DNA of 64,000 bases from Actinacidiphila oryziradicis. GTDB taxonomy: Bacteria; Actinomycetota; Actinomycetes; Streptomycetales; Streptomycetaceae. The notes beneath the pieces are model-generated. The model was not told the origin of the DNA, did no database searches, and saw nothing but the letters and a program-made list of their open reading frames with translations. Shown piece after piece: positions 53,028 through 61,389 of this stretch (position 1 is the stretch's first letter; each line of letters opens with the position of its first letter). The stretch covers positions 1 through 64,000 of the forward strand of contig NZ_SUMC01000025.1 in the NCBI RefSeq assembly GCF_005047355.1. The letters are read 5' to 3'. The translations under genes and the position numbers were made by a program.

Positions 53028-54089
53028 GTGAGGACTGAGCGAACCAATCCCCGCAGCGGTACCGCAAGACGCGTCCGGCCGTTCGCCGTCGCGTTCTGCC
53101 TGCTGACCGCCGTCGTGCTCTCCGTGCCCCCGGCCGGCGCCGCCGCTTCGGCAGAGGCCACCCCGGAGCGTGCGGCCGCTGTCGCCGGGCGCCTCGGCGC
53201 CGGTGTGACCGCCGGCGCGTACTACGACGCCAGAGCCGGCGCCACCATCGTCGATGTCACCACCGCCTACGCCGCCGAGGCGGTGCGCCGGGCCGGCGCG
53301 GTGCCCAGGCTCGTCCGGCACAGCTCCGCCCAGCTGGCCGGCGCAGGCGCGGCCGTCCTGGCCGCCGATGTCGCCGGCACCGCCTGGGGCGTGGATCCCC
53401 GGACCAACAGGCTTGTGCTCAGCGCCGACGGCACTGTCTCCAAGGCCGAGCTGGCCAAGCTCAAGGCCGCCACCGCTTCCTACGGCAGTGCCGTGAGCAT
53501 CGCGCGGACATCCGGGACGTTCAAGAAGCTGATCGCGGGCGGTGACGCCATCTACGGCGGTTCCTACCGCTGCTCGCTGGGCTTCAATGTCGTCAGCGGG
53601 AGCACGTACTACTTCCTGACCGCCGGCCACTGCGGAAAGGCCGCCTCCACCTGGTACAGCGACCTCGGTCACCTCACGGCGCTGGGTACCAACGCGGGCT
53701 ACAGCTTCCCGGGCAACGACTACGCCCTCGTCCGCTACACCAACGGCTCGGTCCCGAAGCCGGGCGCTGTCGGCAGCCAGGACATCACCAGCGCCGGCGA
53801 CGCCTACATCGGCGAGTCCGTCTCCCGGAGCGGCAGCAGCAGCGGCACTCGCACCGGCACCGTCACCGGGCTCGGCTACACGGTCAACTACGGCGACGGC
53901 AACATCGTCCGCCAGCTGATCCGCGCGAATGTCTGCGCCGACAGCGGTGACTCCGGCGGCCCGTTGTACTCCGGACCCATCGCCCTCGGTATTACCTCCG
54001 GCGGCAGCGGCGACTGCGCCTCGGGCGGTACGACCTTCTTCCAGCCGGTCACCGAAGCGCTCAGCGCGTACGGCGTCAGTGTCTACTGA
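53028..54089 (+). CDS. secreted S1 serine protease, streptogrisin B-like
   Basis: 353 aa from the GTG at 53028, five bases after GAGGAGG. Signal peptide (~1-42: FAVAFCLLTAVVLSVPPAGA), propeptide to ~168, then the mature chymotrypsin-like domain starting IAGGDAIYGGSYRCSLGFN. Catalytic triad: His in TAGHC (~200), Asp in NDYALVRY (~231), Ser in GDSGGPL (~308). Cys pairs match SGPB (RCSLG with GHCG; NVCAD with GDCAS). It ends ALSAYGVSVY, as in SGPB. Extracellular protein digestion is the expected role. 218 bases are identical to the next protease. Confidence 0.95.
   Translation: MRTERTNPRSGTARRVRPFAVAFCLLTAVVLSVPPAGAAASAEATPERAAAVAGRLGAGVTAGAYYDARAGATIVDVTTAYAAEAVRRAGAVPRLVRHSSAQLAGAGAAVLAADVAGTAWGVDPRTNRLVLSADGTVSKAELAKLKAATASYGSAVSIARTSGTFKKLIAGGDAIYGGSYRCSLGFNVVSGSTYYFLTAGHCGKAASTWYSDLGHLTALGTNAGYSFPGNDYALVRYTNGSVPKPGAVGSQDITSAGDAYIGESVSRSGSSSGTRTGTVTGLGYTVNYGDGNIVRQLIRANVCADSGDSGGPLYSGPIALGITSGGSGDCASGGTTFFQPVTEALSAYGVSVY
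53419..53636 (+). repeat. 218-bp identical tract, copy 1
   Basis: Identical base for base to 54653-54870 (offset 1234). It spans the end of the propeptide, the processing site and the mature N-terminus up to the catalytic His region. Flanking codons differ between the two genes. Confidence 0.97.
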
Positions 54090-54132
54090 CCCTTCAGGGT
54101 CCCTCTACTGGTAAGGACACCCTTCGGTGCCC

Positions 54133-54161
54133 TTGTGCAGCCGCCACAGGGCGGCAATACT
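54133..54161 (+). promoter_or_regulatory. candidate promoter of the second streptogrisin gene
   Basis: TTGTGC (54133-54138), 17 bases, AATACT (54156-54161). The spacer contains a GCCGCC/GGCGGC inverted repeat. A leader of ~95 bases follows before the GTG. Confidence 0.5.
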
Positions 54162-54261
54162 CCTGCGCAGTGCTTGTCAGGGGCATGACGTATGGTGTCC
54201 CTGCCTGCGCCTCACGGGCCCGCACCCCCCGGACCTTTTCCACCCCCCACAGGAGGAACCA

Positions 54262-55326
54262 GTGAGGACCACGCGCACTCCCCACCGCAGCGGTATCGTC
54301 AGACGAGCGCGGCTGATCGCCGTGGCGTCCGGCCTGCTGGCCGCCACCGCTCTCTCCCTGCCCGCCGCCAACGCTGCCCCCCAGGCGAAGGCCACTCCCG
54401 AGCGCGCGGCCGCGGTTGCCAAGTCCCTCGGCGCGAATGTCACCGCCGGCTCGTACTACGACGCCAAGACCAAGGCGACCGTCGTCAACGTCACCACCAC
54501 CGCCGCCGCGCAGACCGTGCGCGCCGCGGGCGCGGTACCCAAGCTGGTCAAGTACAGCTCCGCCCGGCTGGCCAAGGCCGACAAGGCCACCCTGGCCGCC
54601 AACATCGGCGGCACCGCCTGGTCGGTCGACCCCAAGACCGACAAGCTGGTCGTCAGCGCCGACGGCACTGTCTCCAAGGCCGAGCTGGCCAAGCTCAAGG
54701 CCGCCACCGCTTCCTACGGCAGTGCCGTGAGCATCGCGCGGACATCCGGGACGTTCAAGAAGCTGATCGCGGGCGGTGACGCCATCTACGGCGGTTCCTA
54801 CCGCTGCTCGCTGGGCTTCAATGTCGTCAGCGGGAGCACGTACTACTTCCTGACCGCCGGCCACTGCGGACAGGTCGCCTCCACCTGGTACAGCAACTCC
54901 GGCCACACCACCACTCTCGGGACGAATGTCAGCTACAGCTTCCCGACCAATGACTATGCCCTGGTGAAGTACACCAACACCTCGATCACCAAGTCCGGCA
55001 CCGCCGGCAACACGGACATCACCAGCTCCGGCACCGCCTACGTCGGCGAGTCGGTCCTGCGGTCCGGATCCACCACCGGTATCCACTCCGGCTCCGTGAC
55101 CAGCCTCAACGCCACCGTCAACTACGGCAGCGGCGACGTCGTCTACCAGATGATCGGCACCAACGTCTGCGCCGAGAGCGGTGACTCCGGCGGCGCCATG
55201 TACACCTCCGGTGGCATCGCCCTCGGCCTCACCTCGGGCGGTAGCGGTAACTGCACCTCGGGCGGTGTGACCTACTTCCAGCCCGTCGCCGAAGCGCTCA
55301 GCTACTACGGCGTGAGCGTGTTCTGA
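54262..55326 (+). CDS. secreted S1 serine protease, streptogrisin-like (second copy)
   Basis: 354 aa from the GTG at 54262, after AGGAGGAA. Signal peptide (LIAVASGLLAATALSLPAANA), then a propeptide with KATPERAAAVAKSLGANVTAG and a mature domain starting IAGGDAIYGGSYRC at ~169. Triad: His in TAGHC (~199), Asp in NDYALVKY (~230), Ser in GDSGGAM (~309); the last has Ala where streptogrisins usually have Pro. It ends YYGVSVF. Clearly paralogous to the gene upstream. The propeptide acts as a folding chaperone in this family. A strong hairpin lies downstream. Confidence 0.95.
   Translation: MRTTRTPHRSGIVRRARLIAVASGLLAATALSLPAANAAPQAKATPERAAAVAKSLGANVTAGSYYDAKTKATVVNVTTTAAAQTVRAAGAVPKLVKYSSARLAKADKATLAANIGGTAWSVDPKTDKLVVSADGTVSKAELAKLKAATASYGSAVSIARTSGTFKKLIAGGDAIYGGSYRCSLGFNVVSGSTYYFLTAGHCGQVASTWYSNSGHTTTLGTNVSYSFPTNDYALVKYTNTSITKSGTAGNTDITSSGTAYVGESVLRSGSTTGIHSGSVTSLNATVNYGSGDVVYQMIGTNVCAESGDSGGAMYTSGGIALGLTSGGSGNCTSGGVTYFQPVAEALSYYGVSVF
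54653..54870 (+). repeat. 218-bp identical tract, copy 2
   Basis: Exact copy of 53419-53636, covering the propeptide end to the His active site of the second protease gene. See the finding on gene conversion. Confidence 0.97.
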
Positions 55327-55340
55327 GCCTCTTCCGAACT

Positions 55341-55380
55341 CCGGGGCCCGGCAGGCGGGGGAGCGCCCGCCGGGCCCCGG
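55341..55380. terminator. terminator between protease and convergent winged-helix gene
   Basis: A perfect 12-bp stem CCGGGGCCCGGC/GCCGGGCCCCGG (55341-55352, 55369-55380), 15 bases after the protease stop. The loop contains a further GGCGGG/CCCGCC pairing option. No T-tract. Confidence 0.65.
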
Positions 55381-55424
55381 CCACGCGTGTCCAGCTCGCC
55401 CGCGCCGCCGCGCTGGGTGGGATG

Positions 55425-56522
55425 TCAGGTGAGGCGTACGTCCCGCTTCTCGCTCTCCTGCGCCACGAAGCCCAGGAGCCGCTCGCCTTCCTCCACGACC
55501 GCTGCGCGGTCGCGTGCGGTGAGCGGGACATAGGGCTCCACGGTGAGGGTGGCGGAGCCGTTCCGCTCCTCGATCCGCCAGGTGCCGTGCACGAAGCCGT
55601 CGACGAGGAGACCGCCGCGCTTCTCGCGGCCGGAGAGCAGGAACCGCTGACGGTGTTCGTCGGTGAGGAAGACCCGGCTGCGGTCGGCGTGGGAGAGGAG
55701 GAGATTGTCGTACTGGGGGAGGAAGCGGGGCGGGGCCGGGGTGTCGGGGGAAGGCAGGGGGAGGCCGTCGATGTCGTAGAGCTGGGTGCCGTTTTCGTCG
55801 CGGTAGGGACGGAGCCGCGGCCGCAGGCGGTCGATGACGGCGCGTACGCCGGTGAAGCCGGACCAGACGACGATGTCCTTGACGGAGGCGGGCCCGAAGG
55901 CGGCCAGGTAGCGGAGGACCGCGGAATCGGGAGTGGAGTCGTCGGCGACGGGGTGGCCGAGCCAGGATTCCGCGGGAAGGTGCACGGCCGCGCCCGAGCG
56001 GCGCCAGAGGCCGCGCGGCGGGGGCTGGACGAGGGGGACGCGGGCGGAGACGGCGAGGGCGAGGGCGAGCCGGTCACGGTCGGGCCACTGCTCACGGAGG
56101 AGTTCGCCGAGGCGGCCGGCAGTGAGGGGCTGCTCGTCGAGGATTCTGCGCCCGGCGGCGGCGACCGGCCAGGTGTCCAACCCGGCGAGTTGCTTCCCGA
56201 AGCTGCTGAGCAGCCGGCGCTCGATCATCGGCTGCATGACAGGGCGCAGGGCAAGACAGTCCCCGGCGGTGACCAGGTGGACCGTCCCCCGCATCAGGGT
56301 CAGCCGTACCGCGCGACGCTCTGTGAGAAGCGCCGACAGACCGGCCGGCGTGAAGGCGGCCAGCCGGGACCACAGGGCGGCGTAGGGATCCTGGGGCACC
56401 TGGGCCTGCAGGCCGACGAGGTGTTCCAGGGCGGCCTCGGTGGTGAGGCCCGACCGCCGGAGCAGCAGCTGCCGCTCCACGAGGGCGCGCCCCAGGGTCC
56501 TGCGGTCCAGTACGGGTTCCAT
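55425..56522 (-). CDS. winged-helix DNA-binding domain protein (HTH_42/YcaQ-related)
   Basis: 365 aa from the ATG at 56522. Family pattern: LLRRSGLTTEAALEHLVGLQAQVPQDPY at the start, RAVRLTLMRGTVHLVTAGD (~70), and the late FLPQYDNLLLSHADRSRVF, LLVDGFVHGTWRIEER and VEPYVPLTARDRAAV. These define the large actinobacterial 'winged helix DNA-binding domain-containing protein' group, distantly related to YcaQ-type glycosylases that remove interstrand cross-links and to self-resistance proteins. A DNA-repair role is plausible but not shown. Divergent from the WYL regulator across 63 bases. Confidence 0.85.
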   Translation of the reverse strand: MEPVLDRRTLGRALVERQLLLRRSGLTTEAALEHLVGLQAQVPQDPYAALWSRLAAFTPAGLSALLTERRAVRLTLMRGTVHLVTAGDCLALRPVMQPMIERRLLSSFGKQLAGLDTWPVAAAGRRILDEQPLTAGRLGELLREQWPDRDRLALALAVSARVPLVQPPPRGLWRRSGAAVHLPAESWLGHPVADDSTPDSAVLRYLAAFGPASVKDIVVWSGFTGVRAVIDRLRPRLRPYRDENGTQLYDIDGLPLPSPDTPAPPRFLPQYDNLLLSHADRSRVFLTDEHRQRFLLSGREKRGGLLVDGFVHGTWRIEERNGSATLTVEPYVPLTARDRAAVVEEGERLLGFVAQESEKRDVRLT

Positions 56523-56585
56523 GGTCGTAAACGGTACGGACCGATGCGGTCAGCTCCTGTCCGCAATGGCTGGCAGACTGGCGCC

Positions 56586-57533
56586 ATGCTGGAGACCTCC
56601 GCACGGCTGCTGCGTCTGCTGTCACTGCTCCAGTCGCGCCGCGACTGGACGGGGCCCGATCTGGCCGAGCGGCTGGACGTCACCCCGCGCACGGTCCGCC
56701 GTGACGTGGAGCGGCTGCGTGCCCTCGGCTACCCGGTGCACGCCACGCCCGGCACGGCCGGGGGCTACCGGCTGGGCGCGGGCGCCGCGCTGCCGCCGCT
56801 GCTGCTCGACGACGAGGAGGCGGTGGCGATCGCGCTCTGCCTGCGCACCGGGGCGGGCGGCACGGTCGCCGGGATCGAGGAGACCTCGCTGCGGGCGCTG
56901 GCCAAGCTGGAGCAGGTGCTGCCCTCGCGGCTGCGGCACCGGGTGCAGGCGATGCAGGCGGTCGCGGTCTCGGACCGTACGTACGGGCCGATGGTCGGGC
57001 AGGACGTCCTGACCGCCATCGGGGCGGCGTGCCGTGACCGGGAGCGGCTGCGCTTCGACTACCTGGGCCACGACGGTGCGTCGAGCCGGCGCACCGTGGA
57101 GCCGCACCGCCTGGTGCACCACGCGCGCCGGTGGTACCTGCTGGCCTGGGACACCGGCCGGGAGGACTGGCGGACCTTCCGGGTCGACCGGATGGACCCG
57201 AAGTCGCCGACCGGCCCGCGCTTCACCCCGCGCGAGCCCCCGATGGAAGCGGCGGCGTATGTGGCGGCCGGGGTGACCTCGCGTGCGTACCGCTACCAGG
57301 CGGTGGTGGCGCTGCGGGCCCCGGCGGAGACGGTCTCGCAGTACACGTCCTCAGGTTTCGCGACGGTGGAGGCGGTGGACGCGGACAGCTGCCTGCTGCG
57401 CACCGGCTTCGAGTCGCTGGACTCGCTCGCGCTCTACCTGGGGCTGTTCGGAGTCGACTTCGAGGTGCACGAGCCGCCAGAGCTCAAGGAGCGGCTGCGG
57501 GTGGTCGCGGAGCGGCTGATACGGGGGACATAG
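56586..57533 (+). CDS. WYL-domain transcriptional regulator (DeoR-like HTH)
   Basis: 315 aa from the ATG at 56586. N-terminal winged helix: ARLLRLLSLLQSRRDWTGP, LAERLDVTPRTVRRDVERLRALGYPV, then the beta wing GTAGGYRLG. The WYL domain (~140-210) contains the defining RRWYLLAWD plus FDYLGHDGASSRRTVEPH, and a C-terminal WCX-like extension follows. WYL domains bind nucleic acids or nucleotides and occur in DNA-damage and defence regulators. Divergent from the winged-helix protein gene, which may be its target. Confidence 0.9.
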   Translation: MLETSARLLRLLSLLQSRRDWTGPDLAERLDVTPRTVRRDVERLRALGYPVHATPGTAGGYRLGAGAALPPLLLDDEEAVAIALCLRTGAGGTVAGIEETSLRALAKLEQVLPSRLRHRVQAMQAVAVSDRTYGPMVGQDVLTAIGAACRDRERLRFDYLGHDGASSRRTVEPHRLVHHARRWYLLAWDTGREDWRTFRVDRMDPKSPTGPRFTPREPPMEAAAYVAAGVTSRAYRYQAVVALRAPAETVSQYTSSGFATVEAVDADSCLLRTGFESLDSLALYLGLFGVDFEVHEPPELKERLRVVAERLIRGT

Positions 57534-57611
57534 CGCCCTCCGGACCGGCGCCCGGAAGGGCACTGCGAGGTACCGTGGAGTTACTGCGGTACCGGACGGC
57601 AGGGGGCCGTG

Positions 57612-58514
57612 ATGGTCGTGGAGTTGATAGCTGCCGGGCTCTCGGCCGGTGTGGTGTACTTCCTGGCCGGGGCACGCGTTGTGCAGCAGTTCGAACGAGG
57701 CGTGGTCTTCCGGTTCGGCCGCCTCAAGGATCAGGTGCGGGCGCCCGGGTTCACCATGATCATTCCGATCGTGGACCGGCTGCGGAAGGTCAATCTGCAG
57801 ATTGTCACCATGCCGGTGCCCGGCCAGGACGGCATCACCCGGGACAATGTCACCGTCAAGGTGGACGCGGTCGTCTACTTCAAGGTGATCAACGCGGCCG
57901 ATGCGATCGTGCGGGTCGAGGACTACAAGTTCGCGGTGTCGCAGGTCGCGCAGACATCGCTGCGCTCGATCATCGGCAAGAGCGATCTGGACGATCTGCT
58001 GTCGAACCGCGAAAAGCTCAACCAGGGCCTCGAAGTGATGATCGACAGCCCCGCGCTGGGGTGGGGCGTGCAGATCGACCGGGTCGAGATCAAGGACGTA
58101 TCGCTGCCCGAGACCATGAAGCGGTCGATGGCCCGGCAGGCGGAGGCCGACCGGGAGCGGCGGGCGCGGGTGATCAACGCGGACGCGGAGCTCCAGGCGT
58201 CGAAGAAGCTCGCCGAGGCGGCCGAGGTCATGCAGGACCAGCCGGCCGCGCTTCAGCTTCGGCTGTTGCAGACGGTGGTGGCGGTCGCCGCCGAGAAGAA
58301 CTCCACGCTGGTGCTGCCGTTCCCGGTGGAGCTGCTGCGCTTCCTGGAGCGGGCGACGCCGGCGTCCGAGGCCTCGCCGCAGGCGGTTCGGGGCGGCGCG
58401 GCGGTGCCGGCGGCCCAAGCGCCCCCGGCAGTGGAGAAGGCGTCGGCCGATGGGGCGTCGGCCGATGGGGCGCGGACGGAGGACGGCGCCGGCCAGGAGC
58501 GGGAGCGGGAGTGA
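57612..58514 (+). CDS. slipin/SPFH (band 7) family membrane protein
   Basis: 300 aa from the ATG at 57612, after AGGGGG; a GTG one codon earlier is possible. N-terminal hairpin-like hydrophobic segment (LIAAGLSAGVVYFLAGA), then the SPFH domain: VVFRFGRLKDQVRAPGF, VTMPVPGQDGITRDNVTVKVDAVVYF, and IIGKSDLDDLLSNREKLN. The C-terminal ERRARVINADAELQASKKLAEAAE is the coiled coil, and the last ~50 residues are Ala-rich. Slipins form membrane microdomain scaffolds; there is no NfeD-type protease gene beside it. Confidence 0.92.
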   Translation: MVVELIAAGLSAGVVYFLAGARVVQQFERGVVFRFGRLKDQVRAPGFTMIIPIVDRLRKVNLQIVTMPVPGQDGITRDNVTVKVDAVVYFKVINAADAIVRVEDYKFAVSQVAQTSLRSIIGKSDLDDLLSNREKLNQGLEVMIDSPALGWGVQIDRVEIKDVSLPETMKRSMARQAEADRERRARVINADAELQASKKLAEAAEVMQDQPAALQLRLLQTVVAVAAEKNSTLVLPFPVELLRFLERATPASEASPQAVRGGAAVPAAQAPPAVEKASADGASADGARTEDGAGQERERE

Positions 58515-58545
58515 GAGACCGCGCGGCCCGATCGGTGGGCGGACC

Positions 58546-59394
58546 TCAGCCGCCGGACGGGCCGGTCTTCGCGGGACGCAGGACAAACGGGGTCGTCGTC
58601 GCCACCGGCAGCAGGCCGAGGCGGGACAGGATGGGGCGGCTGTCGGCGGACGCGTCGACCTGGACGTAGCGGAAACCGCGGTCGGCGGCGAGGCGGGCGC
58701 GGTGGGCGAGGGTGGCGCGGTAGATGCCGCGGCCGCGCCAGGCGGGGAGGGTGGAGCCGCCCCACAGGGATACGAAGCCGGTGCCCTGGTGGAAGCGGGC
58801 CCATGCCGCGCAGACCACCGTGTCGTCCGCCTCGGCGGTGACCACGACGCAGGGGTCGCCCGGTCCGGCCAGTTCCCGCTCCAGGACGTCGGGCAGCCAG
58901 CTGTGGTCCCGGCCCCAGACGGCCTCCTCCAGCGCGCGGACGCGTTCCAGGTCGGTACGGGAGGTGATCTCCCGCAGCCGTACGCCCTCGGGCAGCTCCG
59001 CCGGAGAGGCGAGCCCGGCGGCGTCGCCGATGAGCACGGTCTCCGGCTCCTCGGGGACGAAGCCCGCCGCACGCAGCCGCTCCGGCAGGTCGGCGGGCAG
59101 ATCGTGGCTGTGGTGCTTCCACTCGACTTCAAGGCCGAGGGCGGTGAAGTGGTCGCGCTGGGCCGCGATGAAGGAGTCGAGTGCGGCGCCGTCGAGCCCG
59201 CCGAGATCCTGGTAGCCGATGAAGCCGTGGCCGCTCTCGTAGATCTTCCTGACAACCGGGCCCACGCTCTCCACCGACCGGTAGGCGGCTGACCCGGCGA
59301 CGACGCGAGCGCGGAGCTGGCTGTCGTAGGCATCGCGATACGCGAGGGCCCGCGCGGAGAGCTCGCGGGATTCGGGAATTCCGGTGGTGGTCAT
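58546..59394 (-). CDS. GNAT family N-acetyltransferase
   Basis: 282 aa from the ATG at 59394 (no clear ribosome site). The N-terminal half is a degenerate GNAT-like domain (VGPVVRKIYESGHGFIGYQD, EWKHHSHDLPADLPERL). The C-terminal half is a full GNAT domain: VRLREITSRTDLERVRALEE, then acetyl-CoA motif A in FVSLWGGSTLPAWRGRGIYRATLAHR (R/Q-x-x-G-x-G/A: WRGRGI) and a final AADRGFRYVQVDASADSRPIL. Tandem GNATs of this type occur in actinobacteria. Substrate unknown. Confidence 0.88.
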   Translation of the reverse strand: MTTTGIPESRELSARALAYRDAYDSQLRARVVAGSAAYRSVESVGPVVRKIYESGHGFIGYQDLGGLDGAALDSFIAAQRDHFTALGLEVEWKHHSHDLPADLPERLRAAGFVPEEPETVLIGDAAGLASPAELPEGVRLREITSRTDLERVRALEEAVWGRDHSWLPDVLERELAGPGDPCVVVTAEADDTVVCAAWARFHQGTGFVSLWGGSTLPAWRGRGIYRATLAHRARLAADRGFRYVQVDASADSRPILSRLGLLPVATTTPFVLRPAKTGPSGG

Positions 59395-59626
59395 CGCGGG
59401 CAGTCCACCACGTATGACCGGTCCCGGGCCAGCGGTTTTCCGGGCGCGGACGCTACACCGCCGCCCGCACAGGTGGAAGGGGCCTTGCAGATCACGACTC
59501 GGTCTCGGAATACTCACCCGTAGCTTGGCGTGGACGCGGCGCCTATGGGGGGCGCAGTCCGTACCGGCATGTCCTCCGTGCCCGCTACACGGACGTGCGG
59601 GCACATCCCCCCACGGGAGGTCCGAA
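59395..59626. promoter_or_regulatory. promoter region of the third protease gene
   Basis: 232 bases between divergent GNAT and S1 protease genes. No gene seen. I found no -35/-10 pair as convincing as the TTGTGC/ATACT boxes of the other two proteases. Confidence 0.35.
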
Positions 59627-60712
59627 TTGCTGCACCGACACTTATCCAAGCGGAAAGCCGCACTGATCGGAGCCGGCGTCATCACAGTCACCGCCCTGGC
59701 GATCCTGCTGCCCAATGCCAATGCCTCGCAGCCGACGCCGACGCCCAAATCGCTCACCCCCGCCGCCGCGGTCACGCTGGCCTCCAGGCTCACCACGAAA
59801 CTGGGCGCGGGCACAGCCGGGACGTACTACGACCCCCAGACCGACCACCTGGTCGTCAATGTCCTCGACGACTCGGCCGCCGACACCGTCAGTGCGGCCG
59901 GTGCCGTAGCCAAGACCGTAGAGAACAGCACCGCGAAACTCACCGCCGCCGCCCGGACCCTGAAGCAGCGGGCCACCATCCCCGGCACCTCCTGGTCGGT
60001 CGACCCCCGCGCCGACCAGCTGCTGGTCACCGTGGACAACACGGTGACCGACGCCAAATGGCGGCACGTGGAGGCCGCCGTCACCTCACTGGGTGACGGT
60101 ACGGCCCGGATCCACCGGTCGACGGGGAGGTACGAGACCTTCGCCGCGGGCGGCGGAGCCATTTTCGGCGGCGGCGCGCGCTGTTCGCTGGGCTTCAACG
60201 TGGTCAAGGCCGGCAAGCCGTTCTTCCTCACCGCAGGACACTGCGGGGTGGACATCGCGAGCTGGTCGGACTCCCGGAACGGCGCCGAGATCGGCCGTAC
60301 CCAGGCCGCGACCTTCCCCGGCGCCGCCGACTTCGCACTGGTCCGGTACACCGACACGGGCGCAGACCACCCGAGCGCCGTCGACCTCGGCAACGGCCAG
60401 CTCCAGCGGATCACCCGGGCCGCGGACCCCACCGTCGGCCAGAGCGTGGTGGGCAGTGGCAGCACCAGCGGGGCGTATGACGGAACGGTCACCGGCCTCG
60501 ACGCCACCGTCAACTACCCGCAGGGCACCGTCACCGGGCTCATCCAGACCGACATCTGCGCCGAGCCGGGCGACAGCGGAGGACCGCTCTTCTCCGGCGA
60601 GACCGCTGTCGGGCTGACGTCGGGAGGCAGCGGCGACTGCACCACCGGAGGTGAGACCTTCTTCCAGCCGGTGACGGCGGCGCTCAGCAAATTTGGTGCT
60701 GAGATCGGCTGA
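59627..60712 (+). CDS. secreted S1 serine protease, streptogrisin-like (third, divergent)
   Basis: 361 aa from the TTG at 59627, six bases after GGGAGG (59615-59620). Signal peptide (KRKAALIGAGVITVTALAILL), propeptide with AAAVTLASRLTTKLGAGTAG, mature part starting near FAAGGGAIFGGGARCSLGFN. Triad: His in TAGHC (~203), Asp in ADFALVRY (~235), Ser in GDSGGPL (~316). Cys spacing follows streptogrisins. It shares domain order with the tandem pair at 53-55 kb but differs throughout and lacks the identical tract. Extracellular proteolysis expected. Confidence 0.93.
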   Translation: MLHRHLSKRKAALIGAGVITVTALAILLPNANASQPTPTPKSLTPAAAVTLASRLTTKLGAGTAGTYYDPQTDHLVVNVLDDSAADTVSAAGAVAKTVENSTAKLTAAARTLKQRATIPGTSWSVDPRADQLLVTVDNTVTDAKWRHVEAAVTSLGDGTARIHRSTGRYETFAAGGGAIFGGGARCSLGFNVVKAGKPFFLTAGHCGVDIASWSDSRNGAEIGRTQAATFPGAADFALVRYTDTGADHPSAVDLGNGQLQRITRAADPTVGQSVVGSGSTSGAYDGTVTGLDATVNYPQGTVTGLIQTDICAEPGDSGGPLFSGETAVGLTSGGSGDCTTGGETFFQPVTAALSKFGAEIG

Positions 60713-60768
60713 GCTACGTATGCGTACAGCCATGTGCGGACGTAGGACGTACTTGGGAGCGGTGGCTC

Positions 60769-61305
60769 TCAGGTACGTCCGCGGCCGTATCCGTGCCCGT
60801 GCCCGTGCCCGGCGAGGGGGAACGCCATCACCGTCGCGCCGACATGCACCGCCCCCGGCGAGCGCGGGGCGCGGGCCGCGTCGTGCAGGTCGACCAGCAA
60901 GGCGGCAAGCCGGTGGCGGAAGTCCTCCCAGGCCTCCGGGTCCACCCACAACTCGGCGTCGGCGGTGACACCCGCGCGGTGCGGGGCGCGCCGGGCGGCG
61001 CGTTCACGGAGGTTGAAGGAGAGCGCCTCGGCGAGCAGCGGGGCACCTTCCTGCTGTTCCGACAGCGGGGTGCCGTGCACAGCGCGGTATCGGCGCTCCC
61101 GGCCGCCGCGGTTCGCGCGGACCTCGGCCAGCTCGACCAGGCCTACCGCGTCGAGCCGGCGCAGATGCTGGCTGGCCAGGGCGTGGGAGATGCCGAGTTC
61201 GCGCGCGAGTTCCGCGGCGGACAGGGGGACGGTCCAGATGAGTGACATCATGCGCAGCCGTACGGGATGTGCGAGGGCTCGCAGGGTGGGGTCGGTCGCG
61301 GGCAT
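60769..61305 (-). CDS. ArsR-like winged-helix regulator with His-rich tail
   Basis: 178 aa from the ATG at 61305. ArsR/HTH_20-type DNA-binding domain: LRALAHPVRLRMMSLIWTV, LSAAELARELGISHALASQHLRRLDAVGLVEL and a wing with RANRGGRERRYRAV. A helical C-terminal part (ELWVDPEAWEDFRHRLAALL) is shared with other ArsR-like partners of MFS genes. The very end, GHGHGHGYGRGRT, is a His-rich tail that might bind metal. Divergent from the MFS gene, with about 85 bases between, so it probably controls that transporter. Confidence 0.85.
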   Translation of the reverse strand: MPATDPTLRALAHPVRLRMMSLIWTVPLSAAELARELGISHALASQHLRRLDAVGLVELAEVRANRGGRERRYRAVHGTPLSEQQEGAPLLAEALSFNLRERAARRAPHRAGVTADAELWVDPEAWEDFRHRLAALLVDLHDAARAPRSPGAVHVGATVMAFPLAGHGHGHGYGRGRT

Positions 61306-61389
61306 GCGGCTTAGTTAATCGTGCTGGACCGATGGTCCCGCAACCCCCTAGCATTCACTTGGTAGTTGTCTGCGGCCGGAAGGACCCAC

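Noticed and set aside
55422..56585. Upstream extension of the WYL regulator frame by ~390 codons
   Set aside because: The extension is antisense to the winged-helix protein gene; the HTH begins right after the ATG at 56586.
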